Positions 1 through 5,716 of a DNA stretch of 5,716 nucleotides are shown here, piece by piece. The notes below the pieces were generated by a model. That model was not told the DNA's origin. It did not search any database and saw only the letters and a list, made by a program, of their open reading frames with translations. Both the position numbers and the translations under genes were made by a program. Source of the stretch: an uncultured Bacillota bacterium. GTDB taxonomy: Bacteria; Bacillota; Clostridia; Peptostreptococcales; Anaerovoracaceae. The number at the start of each line of letters is the position of its first letter. Position 1 is the first letter of the stretch. The stretch spans positions 1 through 5,716 of the forward strand of contig CAMNJK010000112.1 of NCBI GenBank assembly GCA_946541435.1, in the 5' to 3' direction.

Positions 1-883
1 CCTGGGTCTCCGGATCGCCGAAGCGGCAGTTGTATTCGATGACCTTGGGGCCGTCTTCTGTGATCATCAGGCCGAAGTAGAGACAGCCCTTGAATGTGCG
101 TCCTTCGGCGTTCATGGCTTCCATGGTGGGCAGGAAGATCTCCTTCATGCACCGGTCCGCCACTTCCTCTGTATAGTACGGGTTGGGCGCCACCGTGCCC
201 ATGCCGCCGGTATTCAGTCCCTGATCGCCGTCCAGTGCCCGCTTATGGTCCTGGGAGGATACCATGGGAACCACCGTCTTACCGTCCGTAAAGGACAGCA
301 CGGAAACCTCCGGCCCGGTCAGGAATTCCTCGATCACGATCTGGTTTCCGGAGTCGCCGAACTTCTTCTCCTCCATCATGGACCGGACCGCTGCCCTGGC
401 GTCCTCCCGGGTCTCCGCGATGATGACGCCCTTGCCCAGAGCCAGGCCGTCCGCCTTCACCACGGTGGGAATGGGAGCATCCTCCAGATAAGCCAGCGCC
501 TTGTCCATGTCCGTGAAGGTCTCGTAACGGGCTGTGGGAATGCCGTATTTCTTCATCAGGTCCTTGGAGAAAACCTTGCTGGCTTCGATGATGGCCGCAT
601 CTTTGGTCGGTCCGAAACAGGGAATACCGATCTCATGCAGGGCATCTACGCATCCCATGGCCAGAGGATCGTCCGGCGCCACCACGGCGAATTCCACCGG
701 GTGCTCCCCGGCAAACTTCACGATGCCGTCGATGTCTGTGGCTCCGATGGGCACACAGGTAGCATCTGCAGCGATGCCGCCGTTGCCGGGCAGGGCGTAG
801 ATTTCATCGATGCCGCTGTTCTCTCTGAGTTTTTTTATGATCGCGTGCTCGCGGCCGCCGCCGCCAACTACCAGTACTTTCAT
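1..883 (-). CDS. purD: Phosphoribosylamine-glycine ligase (GAR synthetase), 3' end missing
   Basis: Step 2 of purine synthesis: ATP-dependent joining of glycine to phosphoribosylamine to give GAR, in the cytoplasm. The first 294 residues are visible; the family is about 420 long, so roughly the last 125 residues lie beyond the left edge. The N-terminus is typical: MKVLVVGGGGREHAI at residues 1-15. APDDPLAMG (69-77) sits where many homologues have a PE-x-PL motif. The ATP-grasp part shows VKADGLALGKGV (142-153), EEFLTGPEVSV (185-195), QDHKRALDGDQGLNTGGMG (211-229) and the metal/ATP-binding VIEYNCRFGDPETQ (281-294). The start is ATG at 883, preceded by GAGG five bases upstream. It is the last gene seen in the operon, 39 bases after the AICAR transformylase. 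I translated the frame by hand; it stays open to the window edge. Function is certain; the end is simply outside the window. Confidence 0.96.
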   Translation of the reverse strand, partial: MKVLVVGGGGREHAIIKKLRENSGIDEIYALPGNGGIAADATCVPIGATDIDGIVKFAGEHPVEFAVVAPDDPLAMGCVDALHEIGIPCFGPTKDAAIIEASKVFSKDLMKKYGIPTARYETFTDMDKALAYLEDAPIPTVVKADGLALGKGVIIAETREDARAAVRSMMEEKKFGDSGNQIVIEEFLTGPEVSVLSFTDGKTVVPMVSSQDHKRALDGDQGLNTGGMGTVAPNPYYTEEVADRCMKEIFLPTMEAMNAEGRTFKGCLYFGLMITEDGPKVIEYNCRFGDPETQ

Positions 884-887
884 GGAT

Positions 888-892
888 ACCTC
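888..892 (-). promoter_or_regulatory. Ribosome binding site of purD
   Basis: On the minus strand GAGGT lies four bases before the purD ATG. It fixes the start at 883 and lies in the 39-base gap after the transformylase stop. No promoter or terminator hairpin is visible in that gap, so purD is read from the same transcript. Confidence 0.7.
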
Positions 893-922
893 GTTTCTTT
901 TTGATTCTTGATGCAAGGGGGA

Positions 923-2107
923 TCAGTGATGGAACAGGCGCACGCCGTTGCAGGCCATGACCACCCCGTATTCATTGCAGGTCCGGATGACTTCTTCGTC
1001 CCGGATGGATCCGCCCGGCTGTACCACATAGGAGACGCCGCTCATGTGGCCTCTCTGGATGCTGTCGCCGAAGGGGAAGAATGCGTCGGAGGCCAGGGAT
1101 GCGCCGGTGATGCCGGACAGGTAAGCCTTCTTCTCTTCCCTTGTCAGCGGCGCCGGCTGCTCTGTGAAGTATTTCTGCCAGTTGCCGTCCGCGCAGACAT
1201 CTTCTTCATATTCATTGACATAGCCGTCGATGGCGTTGTCACGGACTGCCCGGGGCAGGTCTTCCTTGAAGGGCAGGTTCAGCACCTTGTCGTGCATTCT
1301 CAGGTGCCATGTGTCCGCCTTGCTGGCCGCCAGTCTGGTGCAGTGGATCCGGGACTGCTGTCCTGCGCCCACGCCGATGCACTGTCCGTCCATGGCGAAG
1401 CAGACAGAATTGGACTGGGTGTATTTCAGGGTGATCAGAGCGATGATCAGGTCCGTCTTCGCCTCGTCCGGCAGTTCCTTGTTCTCCGTCACGATGTTCT
1501 CCAGCAGACTCTCATCGATTTTGATGTTGTTGTGTCCCTGCTCGAAGGTGATGCCGAACACCTGGCGGCGTTCCTGCTCTTCCGGTACATAGTCCGGATC
1601 GATGGCGATCACATTGTAATTGCCCTTTTTCTTGGTCTTCAGGATCTCCAGCGCTTCATCCGTGTAACCCGGGGCGATGATGCCGTCGGATACCTCACGC
1701 TTGATGATGGTGGCTGTGGTGGCGTCGCAGATGTCGGACAGGGCGATGAAATCGCCGAAGGAGCAAAGTCTGTCCGTTCCTCTGGCTCTGGCATAGGCGC
1801 AGGCCAGCGGGGAGTCATCCAGACCCTCGATGTCGTCCACGAAGTATGCCTTCTTCATCTTCTCCGGCAGCTTCTTGCCCACCGCAGCGGATGTGGGGCT
1901 GACATGCTTGAAGGATGTGGCCGCCGGCATGCCTGTGGCTTCCTTCAGTTCTTTGACCAGCTGCCAGGAATTGAAGGCATCCAGGAAATTGATGTATCCG
2001 GGACGGCCGTTCAGAATGGTGATGGGCAGGTCTCCGCCCTCTCTCATATAGATCATCGCCGGCTTCTGGTTGGGATTGCATCCGTATTTCAGTTCAAATT
2101 CTTTCAT
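923..2107 (-). CDS. purH: AICAR transformylase, stand-alone (PurH lacking the IMP cyclohydrolase domain)
   Basis: Step 9: transfers a formyl group from 10-formyl-tetrahydrofolate to AICAR, giving FAICAR. The protein is 394 residues, whereas bifunctional PurH is about 510-530. It begins directly with the transformylase domain and has no N-terminal MGS-like cyclohydrolase domain. Motifs: LKYGCNPNQKPA (6-17; cf. LRYGENPHQ), SFKHVSPTSAAVG (65-77) with the catalytic Lys67-His68 pair, RARGTDRLCSFGDF (107-120), APGYTDEAL (145-153), KYTQSNSVCFAMDGQ (228-242), GVGAGQQSRIHCTRLA (245-260), SDAFFPFGDSI (340-350), QPGGSIRDEEVI (363-374) and the terminal GVRLFHH. It matches the monofunctional transformylase type found in Clostridia, full length. 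The start ATG is preceded by GAGGTG. It follows the PurN-PurO gene by 24 bases; that gene's second domain supplies the missing ring-closing step. Confidence 0.95.
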   Translation of the reverse strand: MKEFELKYGCNPNQKPAMIYMREGGDLPITILNGRPGYINFLDAFNSWQLVKELKEATGMPAATSFKHVSPTSAAVGKKLPEKMKKAYFVDDIEGLDDSPLACAYARARGTDRLCSFGDFIALSDICDATTATIIKREVSDGIIAPGYTDEALEILKTKKKGNYNVIAIDPDYVPEEQERRQVFGITFEQGHNNIKIDESLLENIVTENKELPDEAKTDLIIALITLKYTQSNSVCFAMDGQCIGVGAGQQSRIHCTRLAASKADTWHLRMHDKVLNLPFKEDLPRAVRDNAIDGYVNEYEEDVCADGNWQKYFTEQPAPLTREEKKAYLSGITGASLASDAFFPFGDSIQRGHMSGVSYVVQPGGSIRDEEVIRTCNEYGVVMACNGVRLFHH

Positions 2108-2111
2108 GATT

Positions 2112-2117
2112 CACCTC
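2112..2117 (-). promoter_or_regulatory. Ribosome binding site of the AICAR transformylase gene
   Basis: GAGGTG on the minus strand, four bases before the ATG at 2107. It sits within the 24-base gap after the TGA of the upstream fusion gene, which implies co-transcription. The spacing is slightly short but supports this start. Confidence 0.65.
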
Positions 2118-2131
2118 ATTGATATCTTCGA

Positions 2132-2887
2132 TCACTTCGTGTTTTTATTGACAAGACGTTCTTCATATTCGCCGGTGGCCGGATCCGTGTATCTCACATA
2201 CAGGGAGATCTTGTTGTCCGTGTTCAGCCCGGTCCAGAGTTCATCTGTGAAGGCATCGATGTCTTCGGGGATGGCCACGCGCTCCGGTTCTCCCGCAAAG
2301 GTTGGCAGCGGGTTTCCGTCGCATTCGTAGGTGTGGATGAAATGTCCCAGGCCGGCTTCCGGCTCATAGCTGTAGGTGTATCTTCCGCAGCGGCTGCCCT
2401 CCGGATCCTCGCTCTTGAGGATGCTCATCTTATATGCAAAACCTGGCTCGTCCTGGTTCTGCCCGAAGGTGATCATGCCGCTGATACGCGGGGTGAAGTT
2501 GGGCTCGTCCGGCTCGAACTGCCTTGTCTCCAGCGCCTGCTCAAAGCCCTGGCCCTTCTCCAGGAATTCGTAGATGGTGTCGGTCTGGTCGCCGTTGGTG
2601 ACGATCAGCCGGTTCTGGAATTTTCTCAGCGCCGCATAGATGATCAGGGAAGGATCCTTCACCTTGGATGGATCAAAGGGCTCTGTGAACAGCTCCCCGT
2701 CCTTCAGGGTGAACACCCGGTTTCTGCTGTTTTCGGACCGGCCCATGATGAAATAGGCGCAGACCGCTTTGCCGGTCTCCTTTGACTCTCCGATCACGAT
2801 GCCTCTGCCCGGATAGGCATTCTCCGCCAGGAGTCCTCCGATGTTGTCGATCCGGTACGTTCTCGTACGTGCATTTTTTTCTGCCAT
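2132..2887 (-). other. PurO-type IMP cyclohydrolase domain of the fusion, with possible internal start
   Basis: This marks the second domain of the PurN fusion, counted from the in-frame ATG (Met199). Started there, it would give a 251-residue protein, close to what I recall for free-standing bacterial members of this family. A weak purine-rich stretch, AGAAAGGG (2909..2902), lies 14 bases before the ATG, which is longer than ideal spacing. Archaeal PurO has an Ntn-hydrolase-like fold but no obvious N-terminal nucleophile, so an N-terminal extension should be tolerable (family knowledge plus inference). No stop codon separates it from PurN. No other ATG, GTG or TTG start in this frame precedes the conserved YPGRG motif. 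Confidence 0.75.
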
Positions 2888-3481
2888 AAGTCGTTTTGCT
2901 ACCCTTTCTGCGGCCCGCGGCAGGATCTGCCACTCCGCTTCCGCCATAACGCGCTTCTGCAATATCTTCGGTGTATCGTTCTTGCGGACAGACACTGCCT
3001 TCTGCATGATGATCTCTCCGCCGTCAGGAACTTCATTGACATAGTGCACTGTAGCGCCGGTGACCTTCACGCCGTATTCCAGCGCCATCTCATGGACCCT
3101 CAGTCCGTATGCTCCCTTGCCGCAGAAGGCCGGGATCAGGGACGGATGGACATTGATGATCCGCCGGTCATACCGCTTCACGAAGTCCGCGCTCAAAATC
3201 TGCATGAAGCCGGCCAGCACGATCATCTCGATGCCGTGCTTCTCCAGCTCCTCCAGGATCCCCTGCTCGAAGGCTTCCTGGCTTCCCGCCTGTTTTTTTG
3301 TGACCACTGCGGTCTCGATGCCGGCTTCCACAGCCCGCTTCAGTCCGTAGGCAATGGAATTGGAGGACAGGACCAGCACGATCCGTCCGTGCCGGAGCAC
3401 GCCGTCCTTCTGGGCATCGATCAGCGCCTGCAGGTTGGTGCCGCCGCCGGAAATCAGGACGGCGATTTTTGTTTTATTCAT
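2132..3481 (-). CDS. purN: Fusion of GAR transformylase (PurN) and PurO-type IMP cyclohydrolase
   Basis: A 449-residue protein with two domains. Residues 1 to about 198 are PurN, which formylates GAR with 10-formyl-THF (step 3): ISGGGTNLQALID (10-22), INVHPSLIPAFCGKGAYG (109-126) with catalytic Asn110 and His112, and TGATVHYVNEVPDGGEII (141-158) with Asp153 at the position of the catalytic Asp of E. coli PurN. Residues about 207-449 resemble the PurO / IMP_cyclohyd family (step 10, FAICAR to IMP): NAYPGRGIVIG (221-231), YFIMGRSENSRNRVF (243-257), IVTNGDQTDTI (293-303) and EPDEPNFTPRISGM (323-336). PurN alone is usually 190-210 residues, so the second domain is additional. The start ATG has AAGGGAG seven bases upstream. 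The gene lies between purM and the stand-alone AICAR transformylase. Domain identity is secure for PurN and strong for PurO. Whether the product is one chain, or PurO also starts at the internal Met199, is not settled by sequence. Confidence 0.9.
   Translation of the reverse strand: MNKTKIAVLISGGGTNLQALIDAQKDGVLRHGRIVLVLSSNSIAYGLKRAVEAGIETAVVTKKQAGSQEAFEQGILEELEKHGIEMIVLAGFMQILSADFVKRYDRRIINVHPSLIPAFCGKGAYGLRVHEMALEYGVKVTGATVHYVNEVPDGGEIIMQKAVSVRKNDTPKILQKRVMAEAEWQILPRAAERVAKRLMAEKNARTRTYRIDNIGGLLAENAYPGRGIVIGESKETGKAVCAYFIMGRSENSRNRVFTLKDGELFTEPFDPSKVKDPSLIIYAALRKFQNRLIVTNGDQTDTIYEFLEKGQGFEQALETRQFEPDEPNFTPRISGMITFGQNQDEPGFAYKMSILKSEDPEGSRCGRYTYSYEPEAGLGHFIHTYECDGNPLPTFAGEPERVAIPEDIDAFTDELWTGLNTDNKISLYVRYTDPATGEYEERLVNKNTK
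2873..2879 (-). other. A7 run fitting an X-XXY-YYZ slippery heptamer at the PurN-PurO junction
   Basis: In the coding frame the codons GAA AAA AAT contain the heptamer A-AAA-AAT, immediately after the internal ATG. Four bases later a 5-bp hairpin, GTACG-AGAA-CGTAC (2868..2855), can form. The geometry resembles a -1 frameshift signal, but the hairpin is small and no function is shown. A -1 shift would replace the PurO domain with about 66 unrelated residues ending at 2673. Confidence 0.3.
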
Positions 3482-3583
3482 AGGATCTCTCCCTTCTTCA
3501 GAGAAGTGTTCTCTCCTGTTTCATATGATTCTGCGCAGCCGGGTCCGGCCAGCCTTTGCGCGGCCTGCCCGCCGGCTCTCAGC
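3482..3583 (-). other. purM-purN spacer with inverted repeats
   Basis: This 102-base spacer is the only sizeable non-coding stretch. Read on the minus strand it holds a G+C-rich imperfect hairpin (outer arms AGCCGG/CCGGCT at 3577..3572 and 3542..3537, inner GGCC/GGCC arms). A perfect 6-bp hairpin, AGAGAA-CAC-TTCTCT, follows at 3514..3500, just before the ribosome binding site. Neither is followed by a T-run, so they do not look like intrinsic terminators. No convincing -35/-10 pair was found. They may stabilise or process the transcript or tune purN translation; this is inference. Confidence 0.5.
3489..3495 (-). promoter_or_regulatory. Ribosome binding site of the purN fusion gene
   Basis: AAGGGAG on the minus strand, seven bases before the ATG at 3481. 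It fixes the start of the fusion gene. Its 3' part overlaps one arm of a possible hairpin (TCTCT at 3504..3500 with AGAGA at 3490..3486), so accessibility could depend on RNA folding. Confidence 0.7.
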
Positions 3584-4627
3584 CTAGACCAGAATGACGC
3601 CTTCGTTCGACGCCACGACTTCGCCCAGCAGATAGGCGTCCTCGCCAGCTTCCCGCAGGACCTGGACAGCCTGGGGCGCGTCTTCCGGGCTGACGATGCA
3701 GATCATGCCAACGCCCATGTTGAATGTATTGAACATGTCGTGCTCCGAAATGCTCCCGACCTTGGCGATGTGGTCGAAGATGGGGAGCACGCGAACGTCT
3801 TCTCTCCGGATCTTCGCGGACAGTCCGTCCGGAAGGCTGCGGGGGATGTTCTCGTAGAAACCGCCGCCGGTGATATGGGCCACGGACTTGACATTTACCT
3901 GCTCCATCAGCTGGAGCACCGGCTTCACATAGATTCTGGTAGGTGTCAGCAGGGTCTCGATCAGGCTCTTGCCGCCCAGTTCCTCTACCGGCGCCTTGAT
4001 GTCGCTGTTCTCCACGTCGAAGACCTTGCGGACCAGGGAGAAGCCGTTGGAATGAACACCGCTTGACGGCAGCGCCACAATGTAGTCCCCTTCCCGGACA
4101 TTCGCCTTATCCAGCAGTTTGCCGCGGTCTGCGATCCCCACCGCGAATCCTGCCAGATCGTATTCGTCCTCGGGATAGAATCCCGGCATTTCCGCTGTCT
4201 CGCCGCCGATCAGCGCGGCCCCTGACTGCACGCAGCCGTCGGACACGCCCTTGACGATATCGGCGATCCGTTCGGGAATGTTCTTGCCGCAGGCGATATA
4301 ATCCAGGAAGAACAGCGGTTTCGCGCCCACGCAGATGATGTCATTGACGCACATGGCCACGCAGTCGATCCCTACTGTGTCATGCTTGTCCGCCAGGAAT
4401 GCCAGCTTCAGTTTGGTGCCGACGCCGTCCGTACCGCTGACCAGCACGGGTTCCTTCATCCCTGTGATATCCGGCCGGAAGAGTCCGCCGAAGCCGCCCA
4501 CGTCAGACATGACGCCGTCGGTCACAGTTCTTCCCACGTGCTCCTTCATCAGCTGCACCGCCTTGTAGCCGGCTGTGATGTCTACGCCCGATGCCGCGTA
4601 GGCATCAGATCTTGAATTCTTTGTCAT
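3584..4627 (-). CDS. purM: Phosphoribosylformylglycinamidine cyclo-ligase (AIR synthetase)
   Basis: Step 5: ATP-dependent closure of the imidazole ring, converting FGAM to AIR; cytoplasmic and normally a homodimer. The 347 residues match the usual 340-350. Motifs in order: YAASGVDITAGYKAV (10-24), the ATP-binding loop VSGTDGVGTKLKLA (63-76), CVNDIICVGAKPLFFLDY (93-110), the glycine-rich GGETAEMPGFY (141-151), PSSGVHSNGFSLVRK (187-201), HITGGGFYENIPR (251-263) and FNMGVGM (302-308). All conserved blocks are present, so the enzyme should be active. The ATG at 4627 is only three bases after the purF stop, and its ribosome binding site lies inside the end of purF, which predicts translational coupling. 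The gene is followed by the 102-base spacer before purN. Confidence 0.97.
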   Translation of the reverse strand: MTKNSRSDAYAASGVDITAGYKAVQLMKEHVGRTVTDGVMSDVGGFGGLFRPDITGMKEPVLVSGTDGVGTKLKLAFLADKHDTVGIDCVAMCVNDIICVGAKPLFFLDYIACGKNIPERIADIVKGVSDGCVQSGAALIGGETAEMPGFYPEDEYDLAGFAVGIADRGKLLDKANVREGDYIVALPSSGVHSNGFSLVRKVFDVENSDIKAPVEELGGKSLIETLLTPTRIYVKPVLQLMEQVNVKSVAHITGGGFYENIPRSLPDGLSAKIRREDVRVLPIFDHIAKVGSISEHDMFNTFNMGVGMICIVSPEDAPQAVQVLREAGEDAYLLGEVVASNEGVILV

Positions 4628-4630
4628 TGC

Positions 4631-5716
4631 TTACTCCTTCCCGTTCCAGCAGTAGGTGCAGATCTCCGATTCGTCCAGGCCGATGGCCTCGATGATCAGG
4701 TCGATATTCTGGAATTCCAGCGATTTCAGATGCAGCTTCTCACAGATGGCTTCTCTCAATGCCTTGCCCCGTTCGGTGCGGCCATCGCTGTACTCCTCGA
4801 TGTATTTCTCGCCCTCTTCTCCTTCCAGTTCCAGGATGGTCCGGCGGGCGATCAGGTCCATATCCGATGTGGATCTGGAGAAATTCAGATATTTGCAGCC
4901 GTACATGATCGGCGGACAGGCGGATCTCATGTGGACTTCCTTGGCGCCGTTCTCATAGAGGAATTCCACGGTCTCCCGCATCTGCGTCCCGCGGACGATG
5001 CTGTCATCCACGAAGAGAAGCTTCTTGCCCGCGATCAGTTCGTGCACAGGTACCAGCTTCATCTTGGCCACCCGGTTCCGCTCCTTCTGGTTGACCGGCA
5101 TGAAGCTCCGGGGCCAGGTGGGGGTGTACTTGACGAATGCCCTGGCGTAGTCGATGTGACATTCATTGGAATATCCCACGGCGTGGGCAATGCCGGAATC
5201 CGGTACGCCGCAGACATAGTCGATGTCAAAGGACTTGCCGTTCTCCTTGTCGAACCGGGCCATGAGCCGGCCGTTGCGGTTGCGCATGGTCTCCACGTTC
5301 ACGCCCTCATAGGTGGAGTTTGGATAGCCGTAATAGCTCCACAGGAAGGCGCAGATGCATTTCTTTTTCAGGGGCTCCGCCAGGGTCCTGATGGCATCCG
5401 CCCGGACCTCCACCACTTCTCCGGGGCCCAGCTCATAGCAGGTCTCGTACCCCAGCTTCTCATAGGCGAAGTGCTCGAAGGAAATGGCGTGGCCGTCGGC
5501 GTCTTTTCCGATCAGCACCGGCGTACGGCCGTGCTTGTCCCGGGCCGCCAGCACCACCCCGTCTTCTTTCAGGATCAGGATGGAGCAGGATCCGTCGATG
5601 GATTCCTGGGCGAATTTCACACCGTCCACGAAATCCGTCTTCTGGTCGATCAGGGAAGCCACCAGCTCCGTGGAATTGACCCTGCCGCCGCTCATGGCTT
5701 CGAAGTGTCCCCCGCT
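4631..5716 (-). CDS. purF: Amidophosphoribosyltransferase (glutamine PRPP amidotransferase), 5' end missing
   Basis: Step 1 and flux-controlling enzyme of the pathway: glutamine plus PRPP gives phosphoribosylamine. The frame is open to the window edge; 361 residues are visible and an estimated 110 are missing, including the N-terminal catalytic Cys. Numbering from the Met at 5695: GSCSILIL (35-42) and ARDKHGRTPVLIG (51-63, the glutamine-binding Arg-Asp) belong to the glutaminase half. CGVPDSGIAHAVGY (162-175) and the PRPP loop LLFVDDSIVRGTQ (226-238) belong to the phosphoribosyltransferase half. Cys115, Cys267 and the CTYC pair (346, 349) match the four [4Fe-4S] ligands of B. subtilis PurF (Cys236, 382, 437, 440). 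Compared with that enzyme there are about 24 extra residues between the second and third cysteines and a much shorter tail. The Met at 5695 is internal, not the start. It overlaps the purM ribosome binding site at its 3' end. Confidence 0.95.
   Translation of the reverse strand, partial: SGGHFEAMSGGRVNSTELVASLIDQKTDFVDGVKFAQESIDGSCSILILKEDGVVLAARDKHGRTPVLIGKDADGHAISFEHFAYEKLGYETCYELGPGEVVEVRADAIRTLAEPLKKKCICAFLWSYYGYPNSTYEGVNVETMRNRNGRLMARFDKENGKSFDIDYVCGVPDSGIAHAVGYSNECHIDYARAFVKYTPTWPRSFMPVNQKERNRVAKMKLVPVHELIAGKKLLFVDDSIVRGTQMRETVEFLYENGAKEVHMRSACPPIMYGCKYLNFSRSTSDMDLIARRTILELEGEEGEKYIEEYSDGRTERGKALREAICEKLHLKSLEFQNIDLIIEAIGLDESEICTYCWNGKE
4634..4641 (-). promoter_or_regulatory. Ribosome binding site of purM inside the purF 3' end
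   Basis: GGAAGGAG on the minus strand forms the last codons of purF and ends directly at its TAA stop. The purM ATG follows six bases later. This strong, ideally spaced site decides the purM start and indicates translational coupling of purF and purM. Confidence 0.8.

Noticed and set aside
245..904. Plus-strand open frame (219 codons) at the left end
   Set aside because: It is antisense to purD, whose translation gives clear family motifs along its whole length on the minus strand.
908..2122. Long plus-strand open frame (404 codons) spanning the AICAR transformylase gene
   Set aside because: It is the exact antisense of a confidently identified gene. The predicted protein has no recognisable motif and is rich in His, Asp and Gly as expected for antisense of G+C-rich coding DNA. 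It is a shadow frame.
3498..3524. Eight-codon minus-strand reading frame (MKQERTLL) in the purM-purN spacer, a possible leader peptide
   Set aside because: No ribosome binding site precedes its ATG, the codons show no run of a regulatory amino acid, and such a short frame is expected by chance.
3537..3577. G+C-rich inverted repeat as an intrinsic terminator after purM
   Set aside because: The stem is interrupted, the loop is long and no T-run follows on the minus strand. Termination here would also cut off the rest of the pathway.
3044..4066. Plus-strand open frame (340 codons) opposite purN and purM
   Set aside because: It crosses two real genes and their spacer, shows no domain, and its composition fits an antisense shadow.
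1..5716. Purine riboswitch, PurR box or operon promoter
   Set aside because: The operon start is not in the window, and no conserved purine riboswitch core or PurBox-like pair was seen in the gene gaps.

Overview
The window lies inside a purine-biosynthesis operon. All genes are on the minus strand, so transcription runs from high to low coordinates. The order is purF (5' end cut off by the right edge), purM, a purN-type gene carrying a second domain, a stand-alone AICAR transformylase, and purD (3' end cut off by the left edge). Gene gaps are 3, 102, 24 and 39 bases. Apart from the 102-base purM-purN spacer everything is coding, and there is no RNA gene, mobile element or CRISPR array.

The gene content and order match the F-M-N-H-D part of the pur operon of Bacillota. 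The DNA is G+C-rich with G/C-ending codons. PurF keeps the cysteines of the [4Fe-4S] class. The usual bifunctional PurH is replaced by two separate activities: a roughly 390-residue transformylase-only protein and a PurO-family (archaeal-type) IMP cyclohydrolase. Together this suggests an anaerobic member of the Clostridia. I cannot name a genus from the sequence.

Pathway logic: PurF makes phosphoribosylamine (step 1), PurD converts it to GAR (step 2), the PurN domain formylates GAR (step 3), PurM makes AIR (step 5), the AICAR transformylase makes FAICAR (step 9) and the PurO domain closes the ring to IMP (step 10). Steps 4 and 6 to 8 (PurL/Q/S, PurE/K, PurC, PurB) are not in the window.

The most notable feature is that the PurO-type cyclohydrolase is fused in frame to the C-terminus of PurN. 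This joins steps 3 and 10 in one 449-residue polypeptide encoded just upstream of the enzyme for step 9. At the domain junction there is an in-frame ATG, an A7 run fitting the X-XXY-YYZ slippery pattern and a small hairpin, so fusion, internal initiation and frameshifting are all worth testing. PurF also looks like a divergent subfamily, with extra residues before its last two cluster cysteines and a short C-terminus.
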